Origin: Candidatus Geothrix odensensis
GTDB taxonomy: Bacteria > Acidobacteriota > Holophagae > Holophagales > Holophagaceae
Direction: 5' to 3'
Length of the DNA: 64,000 nucleotides
Assembly (NCBI GenBank): GCA_016714685.1
Contig: JADKCH010000002.1
Coordinates: 252,957 to 316,956, forward strand
Shown here: positions 54,964 to 63,453 of the stretch, in pieces
Numbering within the stretch: the stretch's first letter is position 1
Layout of the letters: each line of letters opens with the position of its first letter
Made by a program: the position numbers and the translations under genes
The notes under the pieces: model-generated
Databases searched by the model: none
What the model saw: only the letters and a program-made list of their open reading frames with translations
Told to the model about the DNA's origin: nothing

Positions 54964-56877
54964 ATGTTCCTGCGTCGCGCCCTGCGGGTTTCCGTCCTGC
55001 TCTTCACCCTGCTGGGGTGGGGGGCGCCGCCGCTGCCCGCCCAGGGAGCCGGGGCGGAAGCCCAGGCCGAAGGCGTGCGCGCGCACTACGCCAAGCGCGA
55101 GGTGTTGATCCCCATGCGGGATGGCAGGAAGCTCTTCACGGCCATCTACACCCCGAAAGACACCCGCCGCGCCTACCCCATCCTCATGCAGCGCACGCCC
55201 TACAGCGTGTGGCCCTACGGCGAGGAGGCCTTCCCCGAGCACCTGGGGCCCTCGCCCCGCTTCCAGGCCGAGGGCTTCATCTTCGTGTACCAGGATGTGC
55301 GGGGCCGGATGATGTCCGAGGGTGACTTCGTGAACATGCGGCCCCAGCGCGCCGTGAGTGGCGGCGCGGTGGACGAGAGCACGGACACCTTCGACACCAT
55401 CGAGTGGCTGCTCAAGCATGTCGATGGGAACAACGGCCGCGTGGGCCAGTGGGGCATCAGCTACCCGGGCTTCTACTCGGCGGTGGGTGCCCTGTCCGGT
55501 CACCCGGCGCTCAAGGCCGTGTCGCCCCAGGCCCCCATCGTGGACTGGTTCCAGGGCGACGACTTCCACCGCAACGGCGCCCTCTGGCTGCCCCACGCCT
55601 TCAACTTCATGACCTCCTTCGGGAAGCCCCGGCCCGCGCCCACCAAGGCCTGGCCCACCCCGCTCGACCACGGCACCTCGGACGGCTACGAGTGGTTCCT
55701 GCGCCTGGGCCCCACGGGGACCACGCGGCAGTACACCAAGGACGTCGCCTTCTGGAACGAGATGCTGGACCACCCCACCTACGACGCCTTCTGGCAGGCC
55801 CGCAACCTGCGGCCCCAGCTGAAGGGCGTGCAGCCCGCCGTGCTCACCGTGGGCGGCTGGTTCGACGCGGAGAACCTCTTCGGCGCCCTGCAGGTGTTCC
55901 AGACCCTCGGGCACCAGAGTCCCGCCACGGACAACCGGCTGGTCATGGGCCCCTGGTTTCACGGGGGCTGGGAGCGCAGCGCGGGCGATCACCTGGGCCC
56001 CGTGCAGTTCGGGGCTCGCACCTCCGAGTGGTTCCAGGCCGAGGTGCTCCTCCCCTTCTTCCGGCACCACCTGAAGGGCGCCAAGGACCCCGCGCTGGCC
56101 AAGGCCACGGTCTTCGAGACCGGCGCCAACCGCTGGCACCAGCTCGAGGCCTGGCCGCCGAAAGCGGTGAAAGACGCGAAGTTCTACCTTCAGCCCCGCG
56201 GCGGCCTTGCCCTCACGCCGCCGTCACCGGACGGCGGTGCCGACACCTTCATCTCCGACCCCGCCAAGCCCGTGCCCTTCATCGAGCAGGTGGCCATCGG
56301 CATGCCCAAGGAGTACATGACCGCCGACCAGCGCTTCGCGGGTCGGCGCACCGATGTGCTGGTGTACCAGACCGAGCCTCTGAAGGAGGATCTGACCCTC
56401 GCCGGCCCCCTGCGCCCCGAGCTCTACGTGGCCACCACGGGCTCCGATGCGGACTGGGTGGTGAAGCTCATCGATGTCTATCCCGACGCCTTCAAGAACC
56501 CCGACTTCAAGCCCAGCGGCTCCCCCTGGGACCGCACGCCGAATCCCATGGGCGGCTACCAGCAGCTGGTCCGCGGCGAGGTCATGCGCGGCAAGTTCCG
56601 CGACAGCCTCGAACACCCCGCGCCCTTCACCCCCGGCCAGCCCACCCGCGTGGCCTGGTCCATGAACGACATCTTCCACACCTTCAAGAAGGGCCACCGC
56701 GTCATGGTGCAGCTCCAGAGCACCTGGTTCCCCCTCATGGACCGCAATCCCCAGGTGTTCATGGACATCAACAAGGCCGTCGCCACCGATTACCAGAAGG
56801 CCACCCACACCGTGTTCCACGATGCGGCGCGGCCGAGTGGGATTGAGGTGGCGGTGTGGTCGGAAAAGCAAAAATGA
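54964..56877 (+). CDS. Exported CocE/NonD-family serine hydrolase (X-Pro peptidase or acylase type)
   Basis: A 637-residue protein with signal peptide (RRALRVSVLLFTLLGWGAPP). The alpha/beta-hydrolase part has RDGRKLFTAIYTP, the oxyanion segment DVRGRMMSEG and nucleophile GISYPGFYS; the catalytic Asp and His are probably in FDAENLFG and GPWFHGGWE. The C-terminal jelly-roll domain follows from about 450. Members hydrolyse beta-lactam acyl groups, cocaine or peptides; the substrate here is unknown. The stop codon lies at the start of a dispersed repeat. Confidence 0.87.
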   Translation: MFLRRALRVSVLLFTLLGWGAPPLPAQGAGAEAQAEGVRAHYAKREVLIPMRDGRKLFTAIYTPKDTRRAYPILMQRTPYSVWPYGEEAFPEHLGPSPRFQAEGFIFVYQDVRGRMMSEGDFVNMRPQRAVSGGAVDESTDTFDTIEWLLKHVDGNNGRVGQWGISYPGFYSAVGALSGHPALKAVSPQAPIVDWFQGDDFHRNGALWLPHAFNFMTSFGKPRPAPTKAWPTPLDHGTSDGYEWFLRLGPTGTTRQYTKDVAFWNEMLDHPTYDAFWQARNLRPQLKGVQPAVLTVGGWFDAENLFGALQVFQTLGHQSPATDNRLVMGPWFHGGWERSAGDHLGPVQFGARTSEWFQAEVLLPFFRHHLKGAKDPALAKATVFETGANRWHQLEAWPPKAVKDAKFYLQPRGGLALTPPSPDGGADTFISDPAKPVPFIEQVAIGMPKEYMTADQRFAGRRTDVLVYQTEPLKEDLTLAGPLRPELYVATTGSDADWVVKLIDVYPDAFKNPDFKPSGSPWDRTPNPMGGYQQLVRGEVMRGKFRDSLEHPAPFTPGQPTRVAWSMNDIFHTFKKGHRVMVQLQSTWFPLMDRNPQVFMDINKAVATDYQKATHTVFHDAARPSGIEVAVWSEKQK

Positions 56878-56920
56878 ACCACCGATAAACACCGATCAAA
56901 ACTGATGAATACCGATTAAA
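56876..56920 (+). repeat. 3'-end CACCGAT repeat, left copy
   Basis: Degenerate direct repeats of (A)CACCGATAAA with about 11-nt period, starting at the stop codon of the CocE-type gene. A second, inverted copy lies at 58392-58440 and again sits at the stop of a gene. Confidence 0.65.
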
Positions 56921-57049
56921 TTGGAAGGGTTCATCCGAACGATTCTGCCTCCGGCTGCATTTGAGACTCTCGGGGTTGATCGCCAACCGACATGTTGAGG
57001 TTTACTCAAAGCACCGCACTGCCAAAAGATTATAATAATTTGAATTTTA

Positions 57050-58322
57050 TTATTTAGTTAAATTTTTTCGAGACGGATCCTTTAAATATTCGATCCAGTT
57101 GTTTAAATTGTCTGTTTGGAGCCTTAGAAATGTAAACCGTTTAATCAAAGGATCTAATTCTGCTTTGGCCCAATCGATATCCAAATCATGCTTAATATCA
57201 GTTTTATCTAACCAATTTCTTTCAGAGAATGTCATGCCCACACATGTTTCTAGAAATTCAATTAAAAACCAAAATTTATGATATTGTGACAATTTAACAT
57301 TTTCTTCTGACCAAACACGCTGGCATTCTTTAATGTAGTCCGTGGTTGTTTTATTTGTTTCTGTTGGAGAAAATCCGTTGATCCACGGCAAGGATCTAGT
57401 CCAAAATAACGCTCGAGAATCAGAAGGGTTTAATTCAAGTTCTTTTTTCAATGCTCTGTAGGGCTGTAGGGGCTTTCCCAGAACAAAAGAACCTCCCCGG
57501 CAAAAAGGAGCGTGCGGAATTTCTCCAGGGTAATTCTCTGTCTTCATTGGGGATCAGGCCTTGTTCTTTGTGGCCAAATAAACCAGCCCGGGACGCCCCG
57601 CCTAACCACATTTCACGCACGAAAGACAAATTCCCTGCCCACGCAAGATTCCCTGCCTTCAAATTCGTTTCAATTAAAGAATCACATTGTTTTAGCAAGT
57701 CCTTTTGGGAACCTTTGTTTACTCGCCAGTAATAGGCGGCCTTAAAAAGAAAGTTCCCTAGATCTTTCCATTGTCCAGATCCAAGGTCCCCATAGATCAC
57801 CAAAACATTGATTTGGTCCCGCTTCATTTTTTCTACCTCTGTCCGGGCCAAAACATGAACATAACCATTTGGAAAAACATGGTAAAAATATTCTTCGACA
57901 GGCCCAGAATATCCAGCGGACCGGAAACGCTTCAACGCGGATTCGGTGAATGAATCCCACCAGTTTAAATCCAATTCTTTAATGAAATAAGGAGTTGTGT
58001 CATTTTTACTTGGCCCAATACCTCCACCGATTTCTTCGTGGGGAAGCAGTTCATCCCATGCATTCTGAATGTAGTTCCGGAATTCAGCACGATCCTGGTC
58101 GCCCGCTAAGTACACTCGATGACTCGCATAGTAAGGGATTGCCTGTCCTTTGGAATCAACAAAGCAGATTCTTACAACATTGTTTGTCTCCGGGGCTACC
58201 GCCTCGAGACGCAATCCCCCCCAAGTAGCAAATAATCCGATCGCAATTATGAATCGCAGCATTTTCAGTGTTTTTCGTGCAATCAATTGGTTTATGGTCT
58301 CGGAGATCTTTTCGTTTAACAT
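57050..58322 (-). pseudogene. Low-GC exported hypothetical gene, probably frameshifted
   Basis: A clearly AT-richer segment. From ATG 58322 (after GGAG) a 295-residue frame gives a signal-like MLRFIIAIGLFATWGGLRLE and PYYASHRVYLAGDQDRAEFR, then runs to 57435. A second frame takes over (about 57050-57547) with PLQPYRALKKELELNPSDSR and continues to FTFLRLQTDNLNNWIEYLKD. Because the last part of the first frame looks nonsensical and the second looks protein-like, I read one gene of about 420 residues broken between 57500 and 57547. No family recognised. Its base composition suggests recent acquisition. Confidence 0.5.
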
Positions 58323-58391
58323 GACTACTTCTCCACTCACTCCAAATCGCAGGATTCCCTGGTCCTGCTGCCCATTTTACGGAATGGCCTG

Positions 58392-58440
58392 GGTGTTCAT
58401 CAGCTTTTATCGGTGTTCCTCGGTGTTCATCGGTGGTTAA
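58392..58440 (-). repeat. 3'-end CACCGAT repeat, right copy (inverted)
   Basis: On the minus strand: AACCACCGATGAACACCGAG followed by further CACCGATAAA units, right after the stop codon of the MidA-type gene. It mirrors the copy at 56876-56920. Together they flank the low-GC segment. Confidence 0.65.
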
Positions 58441-59501
58441 AAAATTCTTTCCTTCCACCCCTCCAGCACCCTGAACCGGCTGCCCATCATGCCGGGCAGG
58501 GTGAGCTGGAGCAGGTTCTCGGTGCGGGCTTTGCGGTCGGCTTCGGGGAGGGCCATCCATTGGGCGCCCCACTGGTCCAGGGGCGCGTGGGTGCGGATCC
58601 ACTTGCTCAGCTCCACGTGGCCCAGGCCCGTGAAGCGGTGGCCTTCGAGCAGGTGGGCCAGGCGGGTGAAGTCCACGTCGGCGGTGAGGTCGGCCTCGCC
58701 CAGGTCCTCGTGCCAGCGGCCATCCACGCCGTGGGCCTTGAAGCGGCGCAGGTCGGCGCCCTTGGCCAGCAGGCGGTCGGCGGACTCGCCGTAGTCCACG
58801 GCCAGGAAGAGCCCCGCCTCCAACGGCGCGGCGAGGTCCTCGACCAGCCTGGGCAGGGCCTCGCACCACACGCTGCCATCGCGGGGTTCCAGACCATCGG
58901 TGTGGGCGGCGAACCAGGCCCCGGCCTCGCCAGGATCCGCCGCCTGCCACTCGGGCCCGCTGGCCGTCAGCACCTCCCGCGTCCAGCGCTCGCCATCCCA
59001 GCGCCAGGGCTGGGCGGGCAGGGCATCGAAGAGCTCGTTGCTGAAGACCGCGCCCACAAAGGGCTCCAGCGCTTCGGCCTCGGGGACGAACCGCGCTCGG
59101 TTCGCCGGAAGGAAGGGAGCAAGGGCTTCCTCGGCCGCATGTTTCGCCGCGGGGTTGTCGTCACGGTGGACATAGACCAGGGCCTCGGCAAAGGGCCCAG
59201 ATACCGCGTTCAGCACATCGCGGCCCAGCCAGCCGCGCCCGGCGCCGGGTTCCAGGGCCGTGAAGCGCGCGGGCCGGTCCAGCCGCTCCCAGGCGGCCTC
59301 CAGCCGCAGGGCCAGGGTCTGCCCCAGCAGCGGGCCCAGATCCAGGGCCGTGTAGTAGTCCTTGCCCGCGAAGCCCCAGGGGCCTTCCGCGCGGCGGTAG
59401 TAGCCGTGCTCCGGATGGTAGAGGCCCAGGGTCATGACCTCCGCGGCAGGGACGGGGCCCGAGGCAAGACGCGCATCAATCAAGGATTGAAGTGGATTCA
59501 T
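58437..59501 (-). CDS. MidA/NDUFAF7-type SAM-dependent methyltransferase
   Basis: A 354-residue enzyme. EVMTLGLYHPEHGYYRR and KDYYTALDLGPLLGQTLAL at the start, ALEPGAGRGWLGRDVL (SAM site), SNELFDALP and FLAVDYGESADRLL are hallmarks of the family. In mitochondria NDUFAF7 methylates an arginine in complex I; the bacterial role is not fixed. It overlaps the GxxExxY gene upstream by 4 nt. Confidence 0.88.
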   Translation of the reverse strand: MNPLQSLIDARLASGPVPAAEVMTLGLYHPEHGYYRRAEGPWGFAGKDYYTALDLGPLLGQTLALRLEAAWERLDRPARFTALEPGAGRGWLGRDVLNAVSGPFAEALVYVHRDDNPAAKHAAEEALAPFLPANRARFVPEAEALEPFVGAVFSNELFDALPAQPWRWDGERWTREVLTASGPEWQAADPGEAGAWFAAHTDGLEPRDGSVWCEALPRLVEDLAAPLEAGLFLAVDYGESADRLLAKGADLRRFKAHGVDGRWHEDLGEADLTADVDFTRLAHLLEGHRFTGLGHVELSKWIRTHAPLDQWGAQWMALPEADRKARTENLLQLTLPGMMGSRFRVLEGWKERIF

Positions 59502-59905
59502 GCCGGAGGTTCCTTCGCGGTGGGGCGGGGCCAGGATGGGCTTGGATGGAGGCGGCGGATCTCCAACCTGGGCCCACCGAAATTCAACAATAGACAGGCG
59601 GGGAGGCAGGATGCCCGCAGGTAGTTGAGGGCCTGCGCCAGGTGGAAATCCTCCAGCGCCTTCACGGCTTTGAGTTCAAGGAGGACTTGCTCTTCCACCA
59701 GGAGATCCACCGCGAACTGGCCGACCTGAATGCCGTCGTACCAGACCGAGAGAGGCTGCTGCCGGACCACGCGCAGGCCAGCCCGCTCAAGCTCGATGAC
59801 CATGGCGTTCTCGTAGAGCTTTTCCAAAAAACCCGGACCGAGCCCCGTGCTCACTTTGAAAGCGCAGCCGAGAATTCGCTCCGTGATGGCATCCAGGTCA
59901 GCCAA
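59498..59905 (-). CDS. GxxExxY protein
   Basis: A 135-residue protein of the GxxExxY family, named for the motif visible as GPGFLEKLYENAM. QQPLSVWYDGIQVGQFAVDLLV and VLLELKAVKALEDFHLAQALNY form a restriction-nuclease-like core with acidic and Lys residues (ELKAV). Family function is unknown; a nuclease-like fold is suspected. Overlaps the methyltransferase downstream by 4 nt. Confidence 0.85.
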   Translation of the reverse strand: MADLDAITERILGCAFKVSTGLGPGFLEKLYENAMVIELERAGLRVVRQQPLSVWYDGIQVGQFAVDLLVEEQVLLELKAVKALEDFHLAQALNYLRASCLPACLLLNFGGPRLEIRRLHPSPSWPRPTAKEPPA

Positions 59906-59928
59906 GGATTACTCCAAAAAAGAGAAAG

Positions 59929-60003
59929 ACCGGAGATTTGCGGAGATGAACGGGGATAAAGCTGGGCTTTTCATCTCCGTTCATCTCTGTCCATCTCCGG
60001 TTC
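59929..60003. repeat. Imperfect palindrome of CGGAGATGAAC units
   Basis: Left arm ACCGGAGAT...CGGAGATGAACGGGGAT, right arm its approximate reverse complement, with a short centre around GCTGGGC. It fills the space between the MMPL gene stop and the GxxExxY gene. It can fold into a long hairpin and resembles REP-like 3' elements. Confidence 0.65.
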
Positions 60004-62562
60004 TCATTTCTTCTCTCCGGCCTTCAGCGGCCAGCGCTCCAGCAGCACCGGCAGCAGCCACTGGGTGAGCAGCAGGGCCAGGGCCACGCCGCCCAGGCAG
60101 GCGAGGCCCAGGCCCCGCAGGCCGCGGTAGCCGCTGAAGACCATGCCGCCGAAACCCGCCAGGGTGGTGCCGGCGCAGACGGCGTTGACCCGGGCCACGC
60201 GGCGCGGCGCGTCGGCTTCGCCACGAGCCCGGTGCAGCAGGTTGAAGGCGGTGTCCACGCTCACGCCCAGGGCGATGGGGATGGCCATGAGGGACAGGAA
60301 GGTGAGGGGCTCCCCGCCCCACCCCAGGGCGCCGAAGACCCCGGCCTGGCTGGCCAGCAGGGGCACCAGGGCGTAGACGGCGAAGCGCAGGTTGCGGCCG
60401 AAGTACGCGATGACCGCGAAGATGCCCGCCAGGGCCAGCAGCACGGCCTGCTGCACCGCCTCCTTGGCGATGCCCTTCACCACCCGGAAGAGGGGCTGGG
60501 TGCCCACGAAGCGCCCCCCGGCGGCCTCGACCTGGGGCGTGAGGCGCGTGAGCGAGGCCTCGTCCAGGCGCAGGGGCACGGTCAGGGCCGGTGGCAGAGG
60601 AACCGGCTTCCGGTTCCGGTGGAAGCCGTCCCACAGGTTCCAGGGGCGGTGGTCCTCCGGCTGGGTGGCCCGGGGCAGCAGGGCCTGCAGGGCGCCCACG
60701 GGCTGCACCGGATCGGACGCGGCGGCGGCCAGGGCCCGCAGCGGCCCTTCGAGCCCGGCGGGATCCAGACCCGCCCTGGCGGCGGCCTCCAGAACCTGCC
60801 GGCGCCAGGTCTCGGAACCCAACGTGTGGCGCAGCTCCGGATCAAGGCTCTTCCAGTCGGGCACGGGCAGTCCGGCCTCCCGGAGGATGGGGCTCAGCCT
60901 GTTCCAGCGGGCGGGCAGGCGGTCCGGGTCCTCCAGGGGGATCTGGATGGCCAGGGGCTGGAGGCTGGCGCCGAGGCTGCGGGTGAGCCGCTCCTGCAGG
61001 TTGAGGGCCGGGTTGCCCTGGGCGCGGAAGCGGCGCAGGTCCTCCTCCCAGCGCGTGCGGGGAGCGCCCATGAGGGCCAGGACCAGCACGGCCAGCGCCA
61101 CCCAGGGGCCCCAGGCGCGGCGGCGGGCCGTGGGCAGCTCGGGGCCCGGGGCGAAGGTGCCCGTACCCCGGTCCAGCCAGAGCAGGAGCGGCGGCAGCAC
61201 CAGGAAGGTGGCCACCAGGCAGGCCAGCAGGCCCAGGCCCGTGGTGAGGCCCAGGTCGCGGATGCCGGGGAAGGGGGCGAAGGCCAGGGCCAGGAAGGCC
61301 AGGGCCGTGGCGAGGGCGCCGGCCACCACGCCCGGCCCCGTGCTGAGCAGGGCGGCGCGCAGGGCCCGGGGCTTGGTCTGGCCCGAGCGGCGCTCATCCC
61401 GGTAGCGGCTGAAGAGCAGGATGCCCACATCATCGCCCACGCCCAGCAGCACCGCGCCGAAGCCCGCGGCCATGAGGTTCACGCGGCCCAGCACCCAGCC
61501 CGTGAGGCCCAGGGCCCAGACCATGCCCACCAGGAGCGGCACCATGACGAAGCCGTAGCCCGCGAGCGTGCGGAAGCCCAGCCAGTAGACGAGGCCGATG
61601 AGGACGAAGCTGAGGCCCAGGCTCAGCAGCACCTCCACCGTGAGGCGATGGGATTCCCAGGCCGTGATGGCGTGGGCCCCGGTGACCTGCAGGGGGAAGG
61701 CGCGGTCCGTGGCGGAGCCCAGGGCCGCTTCCATCTGGCGGAGGCTGGCGGAGGGCGGCAGGGGCCCGACGGCGCCGCGGCCCAGCCAGGTCAGGGCGCG
61801 TGTGGTGGCCTTGGCGTCCGTGGCGGGGAAGCCGGCCACCAGGGGCAGCAGCACCAGGCGGCCGTCCTTGGTCTCGAAGTAGCCGGTCCGCACCCGCAGG
61901 GTGAAGGCCCGGCCCAGGGCCGTGGCCTTGGCCATGCCCTCGCCATCCTGGGGGGCCAGGTCCCGCAAGCCCAGGGGGTCGAGCCGGGCCAGGGCCGCGG
62001 GCAGGGGCTCCGGCGAGGCCAGGGCCTTGGCCGTGGCCTGCAGGCGCCCCTGCAGGGCGACGGGATCCTGCAGAGGCGCCAGGCGGTCCCCCAGCCAGGC
62101 GGGCGCCAGAGCATAGAGGGTCTCCGTGGTGAGCCGGCTCACGGCAGCATCGCCTTCCGCGATGGCACCCACGGCCAGCAGCGCGGGCCAGGGACTCACG
62201 CCCCCGGGCCTCGGCACGGGGATGGGATCCGACAGCCGCCCCTCAGCGGCCAGGCCGTTCAGGGGCAGGTTCCCCATGGTGAGGAGGCGGTCCACCAGGC
62301 CCTCGGCCCAGGCCCGGCGGGCCTCCAGGTCGGCCTCGGTGCCCTCGGCCACCAGCCACAGCAGCTCCTGCTGGCCCACCCCCGCCTCGAGGTTGGCGCG
62401 CACGGCGGGATGCTCCGAGGGCAGGAGGCTCATGAGGTCGAGGGCCCGCTCCACCCGCAGCGTGCCCCAGCCCAGGGCGAGGGTCAGGCCGGCGATGAGG
62501 ACCCAAAGCCCCCGCGACCGGGTGAGGTGCAGACGGAGCAGGCCGCGGAGCAGGGCTCTCAT
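60004..62562 (-). CDS. MMPL/RND-superfamily exporter
   Basis: An 852-residue membrane protein with duplicated halves: an N-terminal helix, large periplasmic loop, six-helix block (LLSLGLSFVLIGLVYWLGF, GFGAVLLGVGDDVGILLFSR), a second loop and a second block (AVLLALAGIFAVIAYFG, MAIPIALGVSVDTAFNLLHR). The GVGDDVGILLFSRYRDE segment matches the charged TM4 region of MMPL proteins. Probably exports lipids or hopanoids, as in HpnN-like members; the substrate is not readable. Confidence 0.85.
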   Translation of the reverse strand: MRALLRGLLRLHLTRSRGLWVLIAGLTLALGWGTLRVERALDLMSLLPSEHPAVRANLEAGVGQQELLWLVAEGTEADLEARRAWAEGLVDRLLTMGNLPLNGLAAEGRLSDPIPVPRPGGVSPWPALLAVGAIAEGDAAVSRLTTETLYALAPAWLGDRLAPLQDPVALQGRLQATAKALASPEPLPAALARLDPLGLRDLAPQDGEGMAKATALGRAFTLRVRTGYFETKDGRLVLLPLVAGFPATDAKATTRALTWLGRGAVGPLPPSASLRQMEAALGSATDRAFPLQVTGAHAITAWESHRLTVEVLLSLGLSFVLIGLVYWLGFRTLAGYGFVMVPLLVGMVWALGLTGWVLGRVNLMAAGFGAVLLGVGDDVGILLFSRYRDERRSGQTKPRALRAALLSTGPGVVAGALATALAFLALAFAPFPGIRDLGLTTGLGLLACLVATFLVLPPLLLWLDRGTGTFAPGPELPTARRRAWGPWVALAVLVLALMGAPRTRWEEDLRRFRAQGNPALNLQERLTRSLGASLQPLAIQIPLEDPDRLPARWNRLSPILREAGLPVPDWKSLDPELRHTLGSETWRRQVLEAAARAGLDPAGLEGPLRALAAAASDPVQPVGALQALLPRATQPEDHRPWNLWDGFHRNRKPVPLPPALTVPLRLDEASLTRLTPQVEAAGGRFVGTQPLFRVVKGIAKEAVQQAVLLALAGIFAVIAYFGRNLRFAVYALVPLLASQAGVFGALGWGGEPLTFLSLMAIPIALGVSVDTAFNLLHRARGEADAPRRVARVNAVCAGTTLAGFGGMVFSGYRGLRGLGLACLGGVALALLLTQWLLPVLLERWPLKAGEKK

Positions 62563-62565
62563 CAG

Positions 62566-63453
62566 CTAGGAACGCTCGATGCGATCGATCCAGGGCCGGA
62601 GGGCCGGCACCATCTCCACGCGCTCGGCACCCCGCAGGCGCTCGAAGAGGCTGCCGTCCTCCAGGCGCACCAGGGGGTGGTTCTCGCGGCGGTCCATGGC
62701 TTCGGGGGGATAGGCGGCGGTGAGCAGCGTGGGCAGCTCCTCGCTGTAGCGGTGATCCAGCAGTTGGGCCAGGGCGGCGGCGATGCGGATGTCGGAGTCC
62801 ATGCGGTCCCAGTCATCGAGCACCAGGAGGGGCTGGTCCTGCAGGGGCTCAATGAGGTCGCGCACGCTCTGGAAGGCCTGGTTCTGGAAGCTGCGCACGT
62901 CGTAGTAGGCGTCCTTGATGGCCTGGCTCAGGGTGCGCACGGAGACGAAGGCGCCGCCCCGGCCGGTGCGCTCGGTCCAGGCCCGCAGGGCCGCGGCGGC
63001 CAGGGTGCTGCGGCCGCTCTGGGCGGGGCCGTGGATCCACCACAGCTCCCAGCCGTGGCGGAACTTGTGCTTGCCCGTGGTGGCCCACTGGTGGAGCCCC
63101 TCGGCCCCCGCGGGTCGGATGCCGTGCTCGGGGCGCTTGCGCAGGGCCGCCAGCAGCTTCACGAGCTCCTCGCGGCCCTCCAGTTCGCCGACTTCATCGA
63201 CGGGGCGGGCCAGCAGGTCCTCCAGGTCCGGGACGCGGTCGAGCAGGGCCCGCACCCCGCTGGCCTGGGCGTTGTTCCACCACTTCCAGAAGCGCGGGAA
63301 CTCCGCTTCGCGGTACCGGGCGGGCAGGCCCAGGGTCTCGGCGTCGGGCGCCAACTCTGCGGTGCAGCCGCAGACCAGCACCGGCTTCTGCGGATCCGGA
63401 TCGAAGACCAGGCCCTTGCCCTGGCAGCGGGGACAGTCGGGACGGCCCTTCAT
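62566..63453 (-). CDS. DnaC/IstB-like AAA+ ATPase with N-terminal zinc ribbon and atypical P-loop
   Basis: A 295-residue protein. The N-terminus has CPRCQGKG and, about 20 residues on, CGC. The ATPase core starts HGPAQSGRSTLAAAALRA: it has the shape of a Walker A loop, but the usual Lys is Arg (SGRST). Walker B is LLVLDDWDRMD. The sensor region TLLTAAYPPEAM follows. It resembles replication-helicase loaders; the Arg in place of Lys could abolish or alter ATP use. It overlaps the sigma factor gene upstream by 4 nt (ATGA). Confidence 0.75.
   Translation of the reverse strand: MKGRPDCPRCQGKGLVFDPDPQKPVLVCGCTAELAPDAETLGLPARYREAEFPRFWKWWNNAQASGVRALLDRVPDLEDLLARPVDEVGELEGREELVKLLAALRKRPEHGIRPAGAEGLHQWATTGKHKFRHGWELWWIHGPAQSGRSTLAAAALRAWTERTGRGGAFVSVRTLSQAIKDAYYDVRSFQNQAFQSVRDLIEPLQDQPLLVLDDWDRMDSDIRIAAALAQLLDHRYSEELPTLLTAAYPPEAMDRRENHPLVRLEDGSLFERLRGAERVEMVPALRPWIDRIERS

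Noticed and set aside
56876..58440. Insertion sequence with terminal inverted repeats
   Set aside because: No transposase in the segment, and both repeats begin at stop codons of neighbouring genes, which fits 3'-end repeats better.
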